Shown here: positions 34,501 through 48,321 of the stretch, piece by piece
Numbering within the stretch: the stretch's first letter is position 1
How the letters are laid out: every line of letters begins with the position of its first letter
From: Glandiceps talaboti
Lineage: Eukaryota > Hemichordata > Enteropneusta > Spengelidae
Assembly: GCF_964340395.1 (NCBI RefSeq)
Contig: NC_135558.1
Span: 14,367,000 to 14,430,999 of the forward strand
Direction of reading: 5' to 3'
Length of the DNA stretch: 64,000 bases
Notes under the pieces: model-generated
The model's input: the letters and a program-made list of their open reading frames with translations, nothing else
The model's database searches: none
Told to the model about the DNA's origin: nothing
Position numbers and translations under genes: made by a program

Positions 34501-37500
34501 CTAATGAAAGACGATGTATTTGCATTAGGGCAAATCCTGAAAAACTGACTTTTTACAAGTCATCACCACATGGGAATTTGAACGGGTAGCAGTAGGGGAA
34601 TTAAATTTTGGTGTTTCACAAGAAATGTTTTAGCATCAGTTGGCTAAAATTACTGGCATTCTCAGCTGCTGTTATAAACTGCGGCCATACTGCAGATCTA
34701 GTTCAAAGAAATTTGCTAAACGTTACTGATTGGAGATGGTGAGATTGTTGATTTACACTATGTAGTATAAGAAAGAAAACACATATACGAGAGGATACGG
34801 TACACTTGGCACCATTTCTCAAGATGGATTAGGACATGGGTATCATAGATTATTCTTGCTTTATGCATGTTACTTGAAAAGTATTTATCACACTTTGAAA
34901 TAATCCCCTGTCTAAGATCTCCCTTTAAAGTCGTACTTCTGACATGGTATTATTTTGAGGTGTCATAAATACTTGGTTTGTCGTGTTATTCAAGGAAAGT
35001 GCCTGAAACTACAGAATAATCCTGTATAAAACCCATTCCTCCTTCAAGGGCAAGGTTTCAATTCCAGTGTTATCTTATCAATGGAGCTATATAGATTACT
35101 TGGGTTCATTTTTCTGTTCTGGAACTACTTTTTCTAGAATTTCTATAATCTATAATTTATTCATCTGAATTTAGGCCTTTATGACAAACTTCATCCCATG
35201 TACCCCTTTTTATAAAAATTAAAATAGTTAATATAAATAAAATAAATTTTAATTTTAATTTTAATTTTAATCTTAATATCCGATTTGCAGCCCTCTGTTA
35301 AAATGTCAGATAAAGTATCATTGAAGATGTCTGAAGGTATTGTAAGAGGATAGTGCAGGGTATTTGGACAATTTTGTCACATCTGCTCGTACATACAATA
35401 CAATAATACAATACAATAAAACTTCATTGATCCTTTTTAGGAAATTTCAGACATACATGTATGTTAACTTAAAATCTAATTTCATATTTCTTTCAGTTAC
35501 GAAAAAGGACTGCAGGGCATGCGTGATGGTGATTTTTACAAGGCCGTCATATCGTTTGATAAAGCTTTGAACTTGAAACCTAGGGAGATAGAATTCTTTC
35601 TCAAGCGAGGTGAATGTTATCTACAGATATGTGATTTCCAGTCGGCCATCTTGAATTACAAGAAAGCCTGTGTGCTTGATCCCGACTGCGATGAATATTA
35701 CACCAGACTGGCTTTCATATATTTTTTCCAAGGACAGACACTCTTCGATCAGCACAAATTTTCAGACGCATTGGAGTCGTTTTCCAGAGCAGCTGAAATG
35801 AAACCAGAAATAGTTGGATATCACACAAGGAGGTAAGGACGAGCAATCACCTGTGTCAATTAAATAGCCCCCTCTAGTGGCATACCAGTGACTATCATGT
35901 ACGATGTATGCCTGTCACATCATTTCTGGTAACTACATGTAGTAGAACGCTTATCAAGAATTCATTTTTGATTTTGAAAATAAAGTGAGATCATGACCTG
36001 TAAAAAATTTTAAAAGCCAGACTTACTTTTGAAACAGTTTTTTGTGGATATTAATCACCTAAAACTCACTTTGTTGATTCAGATCGGCTCTATTAACATG
36101 TGTATTGGTTCTATTAAAGTGTGTATTTGCCTGTTGACCACTAAACTTTAGTCAAAATGTTGTCTACAGGGCTAGGAATTTTCCTAGTAACATTTGTTCT
36201 TATGTCTGCAGTGTTGCATGTTTAGCAGCTTTACAACGACATGGTGAATGTTTAGCCTTGGTTAATAAAAGACTGGAAGTGGAACATGAAAACCCTGATT
36301 TGTACATCATGCGTGCCAGACTACATTCACTTTTCAGAAATGTAAGTATTACAGCCTGTTGCTACTGCACTGAGAAAGACTAACAATGCTTTAAGCGTTC
36401 AATGTGATTGGGCAAAGGATCCTGCTGTGTTAATTGTGTCTCTGTTATTGTTAGTCTAGAGTTGAGATATGTCTAGCTCTGTGTCAAAAACATAATGTCC
36501 CATGAGCGAAACACCAAGCCTACATTATTTGAGCTATAGCATTTAGAGTACTGCTAATGAAAGATCATTGTTCTTTTGAATTTTGAAGCGCACCCTGAAA
36601 ACCTACCTTTTTAGAGTTCATTATGGAGTGTAACTTGTTAACTTTTTTTTTGTGTTAGTATTTCCATTTTTTTTTGTATGACACTTTTTAGTACTTTATT
36701 GTTTGGTACCTTTTTGTATTTTATCCTTTTTCATTGTGTTGAAAAGAGCACAGAGATGTGGTGTAGTGCATTTTTAAGAAATTAAAAAATAATAATATCA
36801 ATCACTATAGACATGTTATGGCAGACATAATCTAAAGCCATTTTTTGTAACATAGAAAATTACACATAAATTCATAAATTGTGTGATATTGATGTGTCAT
36901 GTACAAAACTAGTCAGTCTTTCATAACTGAATTGGTTTTGTTTTGTCTGTTTGACCATATATGAGATAAGATAAGATATAACTATATTACAATCATATGG
37001 CTGTGCCCTGTAAGTGTAATAAAGATATTACAGAACACTAGAATGAAATATGCTAAAATGTTATAAGTATATATAAGTAAAATAATTTTCATGATTAAAG
37101 GTTGTTTTACATGTAGTATTAAATATTCTATTTCGGCAAGTATCTTTGATATTTAATTTCAATTTATTACCATGAATACTACTTTTCAGTGGTATACAAC
37201 GTTTATAAATGTTTGATCTCCGCTGAAAATCATTTTTATTTTTAACTCAAATGCAAAGAGTGAAGTCGGAAAGATCAACATTGCCATAAATGAACTTCAA
37301 ATTGAATATAGTTTTACTTTGATGTCGCTGCAGGTTTTCAATCATTTTATTGGCATAGCAATTTTATAACGTTTCTTATAAGTTGTTTGCCGTTAGAAGA
37401 CCTGACCTTTATTATTGACCTGTAACCTTTATATATCTATGCATGTGCAACAGTTTGCCTTGTGACTCACCAAGCAATTAATTGCTTCATGTTCACACTC

Positions 37501-39380
37501 AGTCGTAGTTGCTATGCTAGCCTCATCGTATACAACAAATTGCTTCATGCGTCACACCGTGTAACTCAGCCTTTAGATCAAGCAATACTGTAATTATAAA
37601 AATTTCAATATCTTGTTTTCGTATCCTAGACTACACTGTGCTATTATGATTTAAAAGATGCCCTACAGTTGAACCCAGAACAGGAGGAAGCCAAACAAAT
37701 GATGGCAGAGCTTGAAGAGAAAGCTAACGAATATAAATCTCAGGCTGTACAAATGAACTTAGCCAGTAAAAACAAGGAATCATTACAAAAGATCTCCATG
37801 GCAATAGACACAAATCCTACGGTAGCTGATTACCATGTAATACGGTGAGTATTTTTACATATCCTGTTGGATAAATGTGAGGCCGGACTTTAAAAAGTGA
37901 AATGGATATGGACACAGACTATTCAAATAATATTGTAATATTGAACATTTTTGTCAGTTTCAAGAGATTAAGTGAGGAAAGAATTAAAAATACAAAAATA
38001 TGAAGTCATTAACATAATGTCTTTTGTAATCATGTCATACATTAGTGTAATCTGATTAAAATCTGTGATTTGGCAATCACCCACAAAACAAACAACACAA
38101 AACGATGGAAATAGAGCTAAATAAAGACATATAGCTGCCTTCACCAAATCAGATTTTAAATAGCTTGACATTAATATAACGCATCAGACTTTAAAATGCA
38201 TGAAATTTAGTTCTCTCGAAATCAGTGGCAGACAAAAAAATTTGTAAACTTTTCTTGGAATATAAATGTTTCTCAAGTATTATGTGATATCTATGTAATA
38301 GTATGCACACACACTGTAATCAAGTAATAACTGTACATTTATAATAGTTGTCATATTACTTTGGTTTTATCCCTATAGGGGAATTCTACGCAGGAGATTT
38401 ATTATATTTTCAGCATTGCACTGTAGTAAAACTACCACAAGTATGCATGTACACTGCTAAACGTATAATGCTAATTGCCGTCATCTGTTTTTTGTTCAAA
38501 CAGGGGAGCTTTACACAGAAGACTTTTAGACTTCAACTCAGCGATAGATGATTATCTCCTAGCCTTAGATAAAACAGACCATGATGAGGACCATCCTACG
38601 TACCAGGATGCACAGAGACAATTACTACTCACTTACAATGACTTTGCTGTTGAATGTTTCTCTAAGGGGTTCTTTGATGAAGCTATTATATTATTGAATA
38701 AAGCCATCAAGGGAGAGAAAAGAGAGAAAGGTCTATACGTGAATAGAGGAGGTTAGGTGAAATTTATGTTACAGTTACTGTTAGTATATACTTAAAGCCA
38801 TCTAAGCCAATTTGATGCATCACTGATGCACACAATTTTCCAATGGTTTTTGGTTTCTCTTATCTCCTAGACTGTGGAAATTCTCAAGAAATCATAGTTT
38901 TTATCATTTTGACTCACAATAATATTTTTCTATCGTTAGAATGCACAATTTGATCATTACCTAATATCTTACTTCTTTCCTTTCCTTCAGATTGTTTTTT
39001 CAAACAGAATGAACTACAGTTTGCATTAGCAGACTACCACCAAGCATTAGAGTTAGACCAAGATTGGTCCATCCAGGCCCGCATTGCCAATATTCACAAT
39101 GAGTTTGGACTGCTGGATTATGAGGACCGTAGCTTTCAGGAAGCAGAAGCCAGATTTACTATTGCCATCCAGCATAACCCTAGAGTAGCACAGTATTATG
39201 TATCCAGGTCTAAAGTACGCTTTATGATGGAGGTAAGTAGGTCATGTATAATTATGAGTGTGAGTGTGTGTGCGTGCATGCGCGTGTGCGTGCATGTGTT
39301 GTGTGTAGTGTGTGTATGTGTCACTTTGTGTGTGTTGTGTGTGTGCATGTGTGTGAATGAATGAATGAGTGTGTGTGAAT

Positions 39381-39421
<41 letters not shown>

Positions 39422-41721
39422 TGTATGTGCATGTGTGTGAGTGAGCACATTTGTATTTATGTGATGGAGATTGAAGTACAATGTAAGTGAGATTGAGGAA
39501 GACTGATAGGGAAAGACAGACAGACAGACAGACAGACAGACAGGCAATGTGCAAGAAAGATGAAGAAATTAAGAGGGAGGAAGTGAGAGGGGGGGGGGAA
39601 AGAAAACACAGAGTGTGAATGAGAGCATGTAACATTGTGAATTTATACAGTCCAAAGGTCATACATGTATAAAGATCTTTGGGATAACATTATTCCTGAC
39701 TGATGTTCTGTTGTGTTACTTTTCATCCTCATAGAACCATGGTGGTGCAAGACAGGATCTGTTAATGGCACTCCACCTTGACCCCACCAACGATGACCTT
39801 ATGTCACTCCTACCTCGTCTATTCCCTGGTAAAGGTGTCGGTGATGTCATGAAGAGTAAAGCATCCAGGGCTGCTAAGCTGGCTGTAGAGAACGCAGTGG
39901 TGATGGCATCACCCGTCAAACTGCCAACCCTTGATCCTCTAGAGTAAGTCCTTTGTCAGTGTGATAGTGATTCAGAGAACTGTTCCATACTAAAATACGT
40001 CCGTATGAAGCACAGCAATGACACGTAAACCATACAGACAGTCTGATCAGACATCAAGCAATACACAAAGTGTTGTAATTCAATGCTATATCATACTTAG
40101 ACAAACTGTAGGGACGTCTGGTCATCTTTTCATAATAATGTCTCATATATCCAGTTATTTGTCACAAAATTTTATCTGTTAATGTTATGTTGTCTGCCTC
40201 ATAAACTTTTTATTGACTCCAGTAGAGCATCCAAACTACTGTACGTTCTATACAATCATTTAGACTCTCTCACAGTCCTTGAAGCTTCACATAAATAGCT
40301 AAAATTTGGGTTGTTTTGTATGTATCTACTGCATAATTGTACTCCTATACTAGTATCCCGGTATCCCTGTACTGTGCATCGATCACATAGGACTAACCTT
40401 TTGTTGATGTGTTAGGCGAAGCTCGGGCTTCGCCTAACACATGTATATCAACAAAAGGTTAGCCCTATGTAATCGATGAGGGCGCACATTCGCTATGAGT
40501 GCTGAGAATACAATATACATGTATAATAGTAGGGATATCTGCTCAGTTTTTGATGATCACATGTAATAACATAGTTATGTATTATTTGACATTGTCTGCA
40601 TTCGTCTTCCAAAGTAAATATCATACCTTTTTTTCTGGTCTACAGTGAGGATGGATCAGAAGGAGAATTGTCTGAAAACAAGGGAGATGAGATAACACTC
40701 AAACCTCTTCCTCCTGGTACTGCTTTTAGTTATAAAACTACGTATACTCCTGGGTTTCCAGATCTTAAAGCATGCATGAATGAAATGGAATTTCATAAGC
40801 ATATTGTCAAGGGAAAGAAAAAAGTAAGGAGATTTACTGTCTTGATACATAGCCATTCGTGACATGCATGTTTTCTAGAAATATATCTAATTATTGAAAT
40901 TTACGTGTGAAAAATAGTTGTCGAGTAGAGCTATAGAAAAAGTTGGTCCCCTAGCTCTGTTGCAAATGACTGCAATGTGGAGTGCCTCTATGACATGAAT
41001 CGGTGTAAGTGACAGCAATGTGGAGTGCCCATAATAATGTGTATGGGTGTAAGCGACAGCAATATGGCATGCATGAGGGGGAATGGGGCTCCAAACATGG
41101 ACAAAATTCAACCCGGTTGTTTGGTAGTTAGGTTAGAGATAATGGTAGCCAACTGTGTGGTTGTTATGTACAGGTTGGAACCCTCAACATTTTGTATTGG
41201 TTTGTGTCGGGAAACTATTCGCAACACCATAACATGTATTGGTGTAAGCGACAGCAATGTGGTGTGCCCACAATGACATGTATCGGTGTAAGCGACAGCA
41301 ATGTGGAGTGCACAGTCACATGTATCGATGTACATGTAAGCGACAGCACTATCCACAACGAAGAATCTTCAGTCTATGTTGTACTCTATATTACATTACT
41401 GGCATGTTGATTCTAACTTCAGACTGGCTCTCCTATACCTCTATGTTCAGTTCTAATCCAGACAAACTTCCAATGGTTCTGTGATATATTAATTGTTCCA
41501 TTTTCCTGCAGATAACAACTAAAGTTAAGAAGATGTTACATGACAGGGACAGTTTGTATAACATTAGACCAAAGATAGCACCCTTACCTCCTGCAAGACC
41601 TGTTGCTATCAGAGGTGGTGCTATGGGATCAAAAGGCATGGTTTCCGTGGTGAACCCAGGAGAAAAAAGCAAAAAACAAGGATGGAGGACATACTCACTT
41701 GGAATATCGCCAACAAACTAG
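31515..41721 (+). CDS. TTC16: Tetratricopeptide repeat protein 16
   Basis: Ten coding exons: 31515-32546, 34286-34467, 35497-35832, 36212-36341, 37630-37844, 38504-38751, 38991-39232, 39735-39943, 40646-40823, 41512-41721. All are GT-AG and in phase, giving 993 residues. The start at 31515 (AAGATGGC) follows an acceptor at 31499-31500. Residues 1-344, from one exon, are Glu/Asp-rich and disordered. TPR repeats fill about residues 405-815, for example YEKGLQGMRDGDFYKAVISF, RGECYLQICDFQSAILNYKK and AEARFTIAIQHNPRVAQYY. The stretch QRQLLLTYNDFAV followed by LLNKAI...EKGLYVNRGDCFF is closely similar to vertebrate TTC16. TPR proteins are protein-binding scaffolds; TTC16 is known mainly from ciliated tissue and testis, with no settled biochemical role. 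The long acidic N-terminus is absent from the human protein as I recall it, and the human low-complexity C-terminus is missing here. One donor (38752) is GTTAGG, weaker than the rest. Confidence 0.94.
33051..33427. mobile_element. MITE copy 2 in a TTC16 intron
   Basis: About 377 bp with terminal inverted repeats: TTTGGTTCTGGTTACCC near 33055 and GGGTAATCAGAACCACAC near 33407-33424. The interior matches 10081-10394. It lies in the intron 32547-34285. Confidence 0.7.
34031..34056. repeat. (TCTG)n microsatellite
   Basis: Six and a half tetramer units in the TTC16 intron 32547-34285. Confidence 0.9.
35246..35272. repeat. (TTTTAA)n simple repeat
   Basis: Four units of AATTTT in the TTC16 intron 34468-35496. 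Confidence 0.85.
36371..36545. mobile_element. Copy of a foldback element (partner 58024-58465)
   Basis: Shares long similarity with 58266-58420: GTTCAATGTGATTG, GTCTCTGTTATTG, TTAGTCTAGAGTTGA and CCCATGAGCGAAACACCAAG. It lies in the TTC16 intron 36342-37629. The left inverted repeat is reduced to TATTACAGCC near 36348. Confidence 0.65.
38047..38164. mobile_element. Degenerate copy of the CAATCTGATTAAAATC MITE family
   Basis: The left arm has TAATCTGATTAAAATCTG; the right arm has TAGCTGCCTTCACCAAATC followed by AGATTTTAAA. The interior keeps AATAAAGACATATAGC, as in the copies at 54715 and 57218. It lies in the TTC16 intron 37845-38503. Confidence 0.7.
39258..39543. repeat. (TG)n and (CAGA)n microsatellites
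   Basis: A long imperfect GT/TG array at 39258-39446 and a clean CAGA array at 39515-39543, in the TTC16 intron 39233-39734. The open frames over this array are repeat artefacts. Confidence 0.95.
40377..40479. mobile_element. Short foldback element in a TTC16 intron
   Basis: Arms of about 48 bp fold back almost perfectly: GACTAACCTTTTGTTGATGT / ATATCAACAAAAGGTTAGCC and GTGTTAGGCGAAGC / GCTTCGCCTAACAC, with a 4-base centre. No target duplication was seen. Confidence 0.75.
40963..41350. repeat. Minisatellite, ~44-bp units, in the last TTC16 intron
   Basis: Units contain GTGTAAGCGACAGCAATGTG then GAGTGCCCA and ACATGTATCG. Three lie at 40963-41070 and three or four at 41232-41350, with unrelated sequence between. 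Low stop content keeps several frames open, but no protein is implied. Confidence 0.8.
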
Positions 41722-42102
41722 CATTGTCACATTTGGAATATGTTGCCAAGAATCTAGCAGATTATTTACTTAAATTCAGACTATACTTAATATTTTCAAG
41801 CAATGTGTTCACTGTCTTTCACAAAAAATGTTGCCAACCAACTAGCAAATTTGCATATTATCTTTTGAAATTTGTCCAAAGATGCAAGCAAATTAACCAC
41901 TAATGCTTTGAATATATGTAATCTTGCAAAATTACCACTTTTTTTTTACTTGGAATGTGGCCAAGAAATTAGCTAAATATTCTCTTCCTAACTTGGAATT
42001 TTGCCAACAAATGAGTTAAATATTCACTTCCGGGTCCTTTCTTGGAATGTCGCCAACAAAGTAACAAATTGTTCATTCTCTCACTTTTGAATGTTGCCAA
42101 TT
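41696..42102 (+). repeat. Degenerate tandem repeat spanning the TTC16 stop codon and 3' UTR
   Basis: Units of the type CTTGGAATRTYGCCAACAAA begin at 41698, 41730, about 41830 (partial), about 41862 (diverged), 41949, 41991, 42041 and 42084. The first unit encodes the last residues of TTC16 (SLGISPTN) and its stop; the others lie in the presumed 3' UTR. Confidence 0.7.
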
Positions 42103-45100
42103 TAACTAATAACATAAATTCAAGAAACTCAGAACGCTACTTAGACAAGAGAGTCTTGCCATCATCTGAGATCGTCATCAGTTTGTGTTGACTAAAATCT
42201 CCATTAGACTGCTTTGACTGTAAAGCAAAAAAAATTGTAAATAATGTATTTTTGACAACTTTTGTGTATTTTATAATGTATTTTTGATTGACATTTGGAT
42301 GTAATTGTATGCATATGTATATCGTCTTTTATTGATGCCTGTCCAAGATCTTGTTATGAATATTGATATGTAAAAACAAAATGTTACGTGTGCCAACACT
42401 AAACGTTTCATTAAAATTTACATTTGTATGTGATGTACGTTTAGTATTCAATGTCAAGTTCATCTGTGCAGTGCCAAGATTTGCTTGAAATGATTTGCCG
42501 GAACAAAGATACGGATGATCGATGTTATGCATGTTGCTCATGATTTGACTGACTCTGTTTTGACTCAGTGATGATAAAATACAACACCCTCTATGGCCAA
42601 ATTATTACCCTGGTAGTTGAGCCTTCGGTTTTCTAAGATAGACGCAAACTAAAACTATTGTCCCAACATGTTGATACAGCAGTGATAAGCTATTGAATGG
42701 ATGTTGGTGTAATTATAGTTTCAGTATAGGGAGGCGTTGCTGAAAACTAGTTTATTTAGAGTTCCATGAACTTGCAGCAGTGCTTTTTCTGGACTTCCAA
42801 TATTTATACTATGTTGATCACAGGGTGATTACAATCTCACAACAGAGGAACCACAGTCACATTGAATTAATAAGAGCAATAGATTTAGTTTGTATCTATC
42901 TTACTAAAAAACCGACGGCTGGATTACCAGTGTTGTAGAATGAATATCGCTAATGGTGACGCTATAGTTACGGTATGACATGTTGTGTTACCCAATCCAC
43001 CAGCATTCAAAAATAGCATACCATTGCATTGTTGAGTGTGGAGTAACATGATCTATCTTGCAGTCTAACAACGCCACAGAATCCTGTATTCAGTTGGAAA
43101 GTGTCAAAGTATCATTCATTACTGAAATAAGTGACCTTGTGGAAAGTCCAAAGTCCTTAACCTGAAGTCATATATTCAGACTGTTAATAGGAGGATTATG
43201 AATGTCAAGTGCCAGCACTATGTACACAAAGACTTGTTACACTTTTGTCAAAATGACCAATTTATCATAAGGCCTTAAGACCGGATTTACTTTGAGTAAA
43301 GTCTGATATCAGATTTGAATAACATCCCATAATATGACAGTATCAAAATTTCAACTCTTGTAGTTATGATATTTCAATACTTTTACCAACTTGCGTTTTG
43401 TCATTAAGAACAATTTCTTGAACTATACATATTCGTAACTTGATACAAACAAATGTATTTGTGCTCTGAGATGTTGCAGTTAGTGTACTTGTTTACTCTG
43501 TTGTGACACATGAGTTTGTATTTATCATTAAAAAAAACCCAACATTTTTTAAGAATACTAAACTTGTATAAAGCTGGGTCTTGTTGCTATAGATATTATG
43601 TAAATGATCTGAATCATGCAGCACGCCCTCACTTGGCCAAAATCTGCTATTGCCCCTGCATCATATGGACTAAACAGAATGTTTCTTTTATAGAAGCTGA
43701 ATTGGAGAAGCTCAGAATCCCACATAACAATTCACCATATGTGGAAATACAATGTTGATATGATAAGCAACCAATCAAATTAGCCGCATGAGGGCGTGCT
43801 CCATACACGAAAATAACCCTTGTCTGTCAAGATGTCACATTGATAATTTGAAAGTTTTCTTCTATAGCCGTGTACATTATTATAAATATATCAGGACATT
43901 GAAGGAGACCCCTTCAATATCCTTGAATAATATGATACGATTTAAAAATTGATTTGATATAAAATAAAATATGGAAATATGTGAATCAACATCACGTGTC
44001 TTAACCTTTTTTCCCCTTTCACCAACTTATGGACATATAAAGTAGTACTACAAAATAATACTCTTCACAAACGACGAAGGTACCATGGATACACAATTAA
44101 TTAGTCTGTAAGGCATGCCTTGACAAATCTGAATGTCTATTTTGTGCGATGCAGTTGGTATGAGAAAGGGTCTTCTTTTTTTTAGAATTTTGATATGAGA
44201 ACAGTTTGGGTTTGGAGATCTCAGAGTAGCCCCCTCCCCCGTACCATTTTATAAAGTTGCCTCCCTCCTCCCCCGGATAGAAAGCCGGCATTTGTTTATT
44301 ATCGTCGTAAACCACAGCCTCTTTTACGGCATCTCCAATTTCGCAGTGTTGCGAAAAAAATAAATAAAACAGCTCTAGTTTGCGAGAATGTTAATGTACG
44401 AATTCACAAATTATTAGCCACTGGCTCTAATTAGATTCGTTTTATGTATGCCGTCATTCGACCCGAGAAGCGGTGCATTACATTGTAGATCATAGATAGT
44501 ATTTCCGCACTTGCAAACGTCTTTTTGCGTGAGTAAACAAACGTATACATGATATATATATAGCATTTCAAATTGATAGCTTTATCAGCAAAATTGTCTG
44601 TGAAATATTTAATTATCTTGGAGGACTTATTTAGTGGGGAAACTTAGCGATCTGATTCTTCGAGAACATTAAACATTAAACAACAGTTACTGTCTCTACA
44701 GATAAGATCTTGTAGAGAGAGAAAAGTTAAACACATGTACCTGCGAGGGGTCTATTAATATCTATGAAACGGAAAACAAGGCTAGGGTTCTTGTGGAAAC
44801 GGCAGGGTAGGTACAGAGAAATAAAGGTTAGATTTTATATTCAACGCCCGAAGGTTCAATATTGAATCGGAGTTGCGCTCTCTTCAATGCAGTGCCTACA
44901 ATCAATCCATTGAAAGTAACATCATTTGGACTGACGGAAAATAATAGCAAAATTCGCGAAAATTTATGTCGATTTTTTTTACTGCAAATGTGCGTCAGTT
45001 TACTCTTAAGATGTGACCGATCGATTCTGGAACATTGGCGACTCGGACTAACACGCTTAAAGAAATTTAAAGTATTGTAATATGTTTTGGTATCCAGTGT

Positions 45101-45794
45101 CGTAATTGTAGGCAAGAATGTTACTTAAAACAACAACAAAAAACGTGTATATATACTTTTGCTCCTAAAATATCCAGAACTTATAACACATGTTTCATTC
45201 CCCTCGCGGTTTCTGCATGCCCAACTATCTACTCGCAATTTTGTGACCAAGGCCAGAGTGCTCAGTAATATATTTCGAAAATATGCCACGTTCGGGCATC
45301 CGTCCCTTTTTTTTCTCTTTTTTTTGGCTTCGCTGTGACAGGTTTGTGAGATAGCGAAACAAATATACGTATCATTCTATATGCTTCTGCAGTGTCAGTA
45401 TTCGTTTTATCATTAATGTGTAAGCTTAATTTGTAACAACAAAAAACACTCGTGCGAAATGTTGTATGTAGTGCCGTGTATGGACATCAATCTGTCTACA
45501 TCTACTAGTAAAATTGATATCGTTTCTCAGTTTATTTTCAAATGATTTTTTTAAATACAAGCTTCACTCATTTCTATCTAGTTGCTTTCATTTTTAAAGA
45601 AATCGAGTTTATGCCTTCTATACATTGATGATATACAATGATACATGTTATCTAAAATTAATTCTACAGTTTGCATGCTCCTCAAGCCAGTGAACGATTC
45701 GTGTTCACGTGACGAAATATTTTTATTTAGAGTAAGCTGGGGGTTCCAAAATTGAGTTTTGTCCACGTAGCTTTATACATTACTGTCATCCATC
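42103..45794. other. Intergenic region between TTC16 and SLC39A7
   Basis: No exon with recognisable homology. Small frames (43510-43758, 44828-45115) have no motif. A C-rich tract lies at 44229-44275. CACGTG at 45706-45711, 84 bp before the SLC39A7 ATG, is a possible E-box in its promoter. Confidence 0.45.
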
Positions 45795-48287
45795 ATGGCG
45801 GCGTGCGGGAGGAGAAATGTTTTCGTTTTCTCTCTGTTGATAGCGGTGTGTTTCTTTCATTCATCGTCAGTTTACGGCCAACAACCACACTCACACAGTC
45901 ATTCCCATGGACACAGCCATGACCATGGACATAGCCACGGACACAGCCACGACCATCACGGGCACAGCCACGACCATCACGGACACAGCCACGACCACCA
46001 CGGACACAGCCACGACGATCATGGCCATGGACACAGTCACGAGTCGGAACCAGCTCACAGCGATGTCCATACTCCTAAAAAAATGAAGACGCCAGAGAAC
46101 GATAAGCTTACGATGTGGTTAGAAGCTATTGGTGCGACTCTTTTGATTAGTGCTGCCCCATTCTTTATTCTATTCTTCATTCCTGTTGACAGGAACTCCG
46201 CCGAGCATGAATCGTTACTGAAGATTCTCCTCAGTTTTGCATCCGGTGGGTTACTTGGAGATGCGTTCTTGCATCTTATCCCTCACGCAGTTAACCCTCA
46301 TTCACACGGAGGGGAGGCAGAAGCGCACGGCCACAGTCACGGAGAAAGCAACGGACACTCTCACGCACATGACCATTCGCACGACATGAGCGTAGGCATG
46401 TGGGTTCTCTCTGGAATCATTGCTTTCCTGGTCGTGGAGAAATTTGTCCGTTATCTGAAAGGTGGACACGGACATAGCCATTCACACGGACACAGTCATA
46501 GTAAACCAAGTGCAGATAGCTCAAAAGGTGAAGTCGTGGCGGAGAAGAAAGAATCTGATACGGAACTGAGACAGAGAAAGAAAACAGACGGCGATGCACT
46601 GAAAACTACGGATGATACCGACCAAACTGAGCCAGGTAAGATTTTGATTGTTGTGTCGGTTTGATTTTATATCCGATCAATTATATTATAATGTTTGAGC
46701 AATTAATCTTTCACAATTATTCATGTTATGAAATAATGATGAAAAAGACAAATTACTAAGTATTCACGCAATATTAAAGTACCCATATAGATTAGATGAG
46801 GGTTTGCAATTTATTTTTGGATTTTTAATTTACAAAACAATTTTATCATAACTATATATTGTACTGTCCAATTTTATCATGGTTTCCCACTTGACAAATC
46901 GATGTGAAACAGCATATGCCAAGTCCTTACTTGCAACTCAATAAATTGCAAAATGTATTTAATATCTAAACTGTTCTATAAGTACGACAACAGAACCTTT
47001 TTACACATTATTTTTAGCTATTTGCACTCCATTGAGTTACAAACACAGACTTTTCAAGTAGGAAGCCATGATAACATTGTTTTGTGAATTAAAAAAATTG
47101 AAAAGAAATCCAAATCCACATCCATATGGCAACTAAAAATTTCAGTTGTTAGTAAATGTTCTGTACACAGGAACACTTGTTCTTCTGCTTGCTAGTAAAA
47201 AGCATTACATTATATTCATAATGCACAGTGTACAATATTTTTTTTTATGATTTTGTACTTTTGGGGGACAAGACCTTAGGACGGGATTGACTACAATATT
47301 TGTATTCAAACTAGGGTATGAAGGGCTAATGTTAGGTTAGAGATGGGAATTATAGTCTGACTGAAGACTCCAGAGTATTCATGTAACAATAGTATTAGAA
47401 CATTTACTGTGGAAAGACACTGCTCTGTATGTATATACATGTACATGTATACATGGATGTGCCATTTGTTATCCATTTTCCGAAAACTGTTTCCCCACAC
47501 CTCTTCACTTTGGCTAATGGAGTAATGAGTGTAGCAGCTTTATTAATATGGTTTAATTTACTATTCAATTTAATGCCCATATTAATGCCCATATATCAAC
47601 AGTTCAGAAGAGATTTTGATCTTTTTCTGATCTGTCTACATATATAAATTATAATGCCTGTATTTTCTGGTAAAATTACTAAACGTATGTTTAGTGCCAT
47701 ATGGTAACTCAAACTGAAATTTTATATTTGCATGGTTGGGTGTTCATACAACTGTATTTTATGCAGAGTGACCTAAGTACCATTTCTAATTACATTTTGA
47801 CATTTTATGATTATTTTTATACAATGTCAATTTATTTTTAACATTACAATTGTCTTCTGGTATTGTTAAAATAGGAGACTTGGAGTGGAGGGATTTCCTT
47901 GATATTTGATATACATATAATACATTATACATTGCACGAGCCAAGTTGAACAAAAATATGTAATATATACATGTATTCTGGTCATTCTATGTCATGATAA
48001 CGAGTGTCTCTGTCACCACAACGTGTGTCTACTGGTTTTGCTGTGTTCATGATATGAGTCAAAATGTTCAAAATTACCATTAGATACTTCCCCCAATTTT
48101 TCTTTGATATTACTGGCACTGGTGGTATAATTATGTTATTCTCTGATATTTTTCGTCATTCAGCCAGAAAATACTTGTGACCTAAGCGTTGTCACTACTT
48201 GTCTAGCGAATCGTAGTGACAAAGGCCCCTTAGGTCAATCGTATTTTCCTTGGCTGAACGAAGAAGAAATATTGGGGATAATAATTG

Positions 48288-48321
<34 letters not shown>

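Noticed and set aside
39196-39662. Minus-strand frames rich in His-Thr
   Set aside because: Translation of the (TG)n microsatellite in a TTC16 intron.
41025-41356. Overlapping frames on both strands in the last TTC16 intron
   Set aside because: Explained by the ~44-bp minisatellite with few stop codons; no protein-like sequence.
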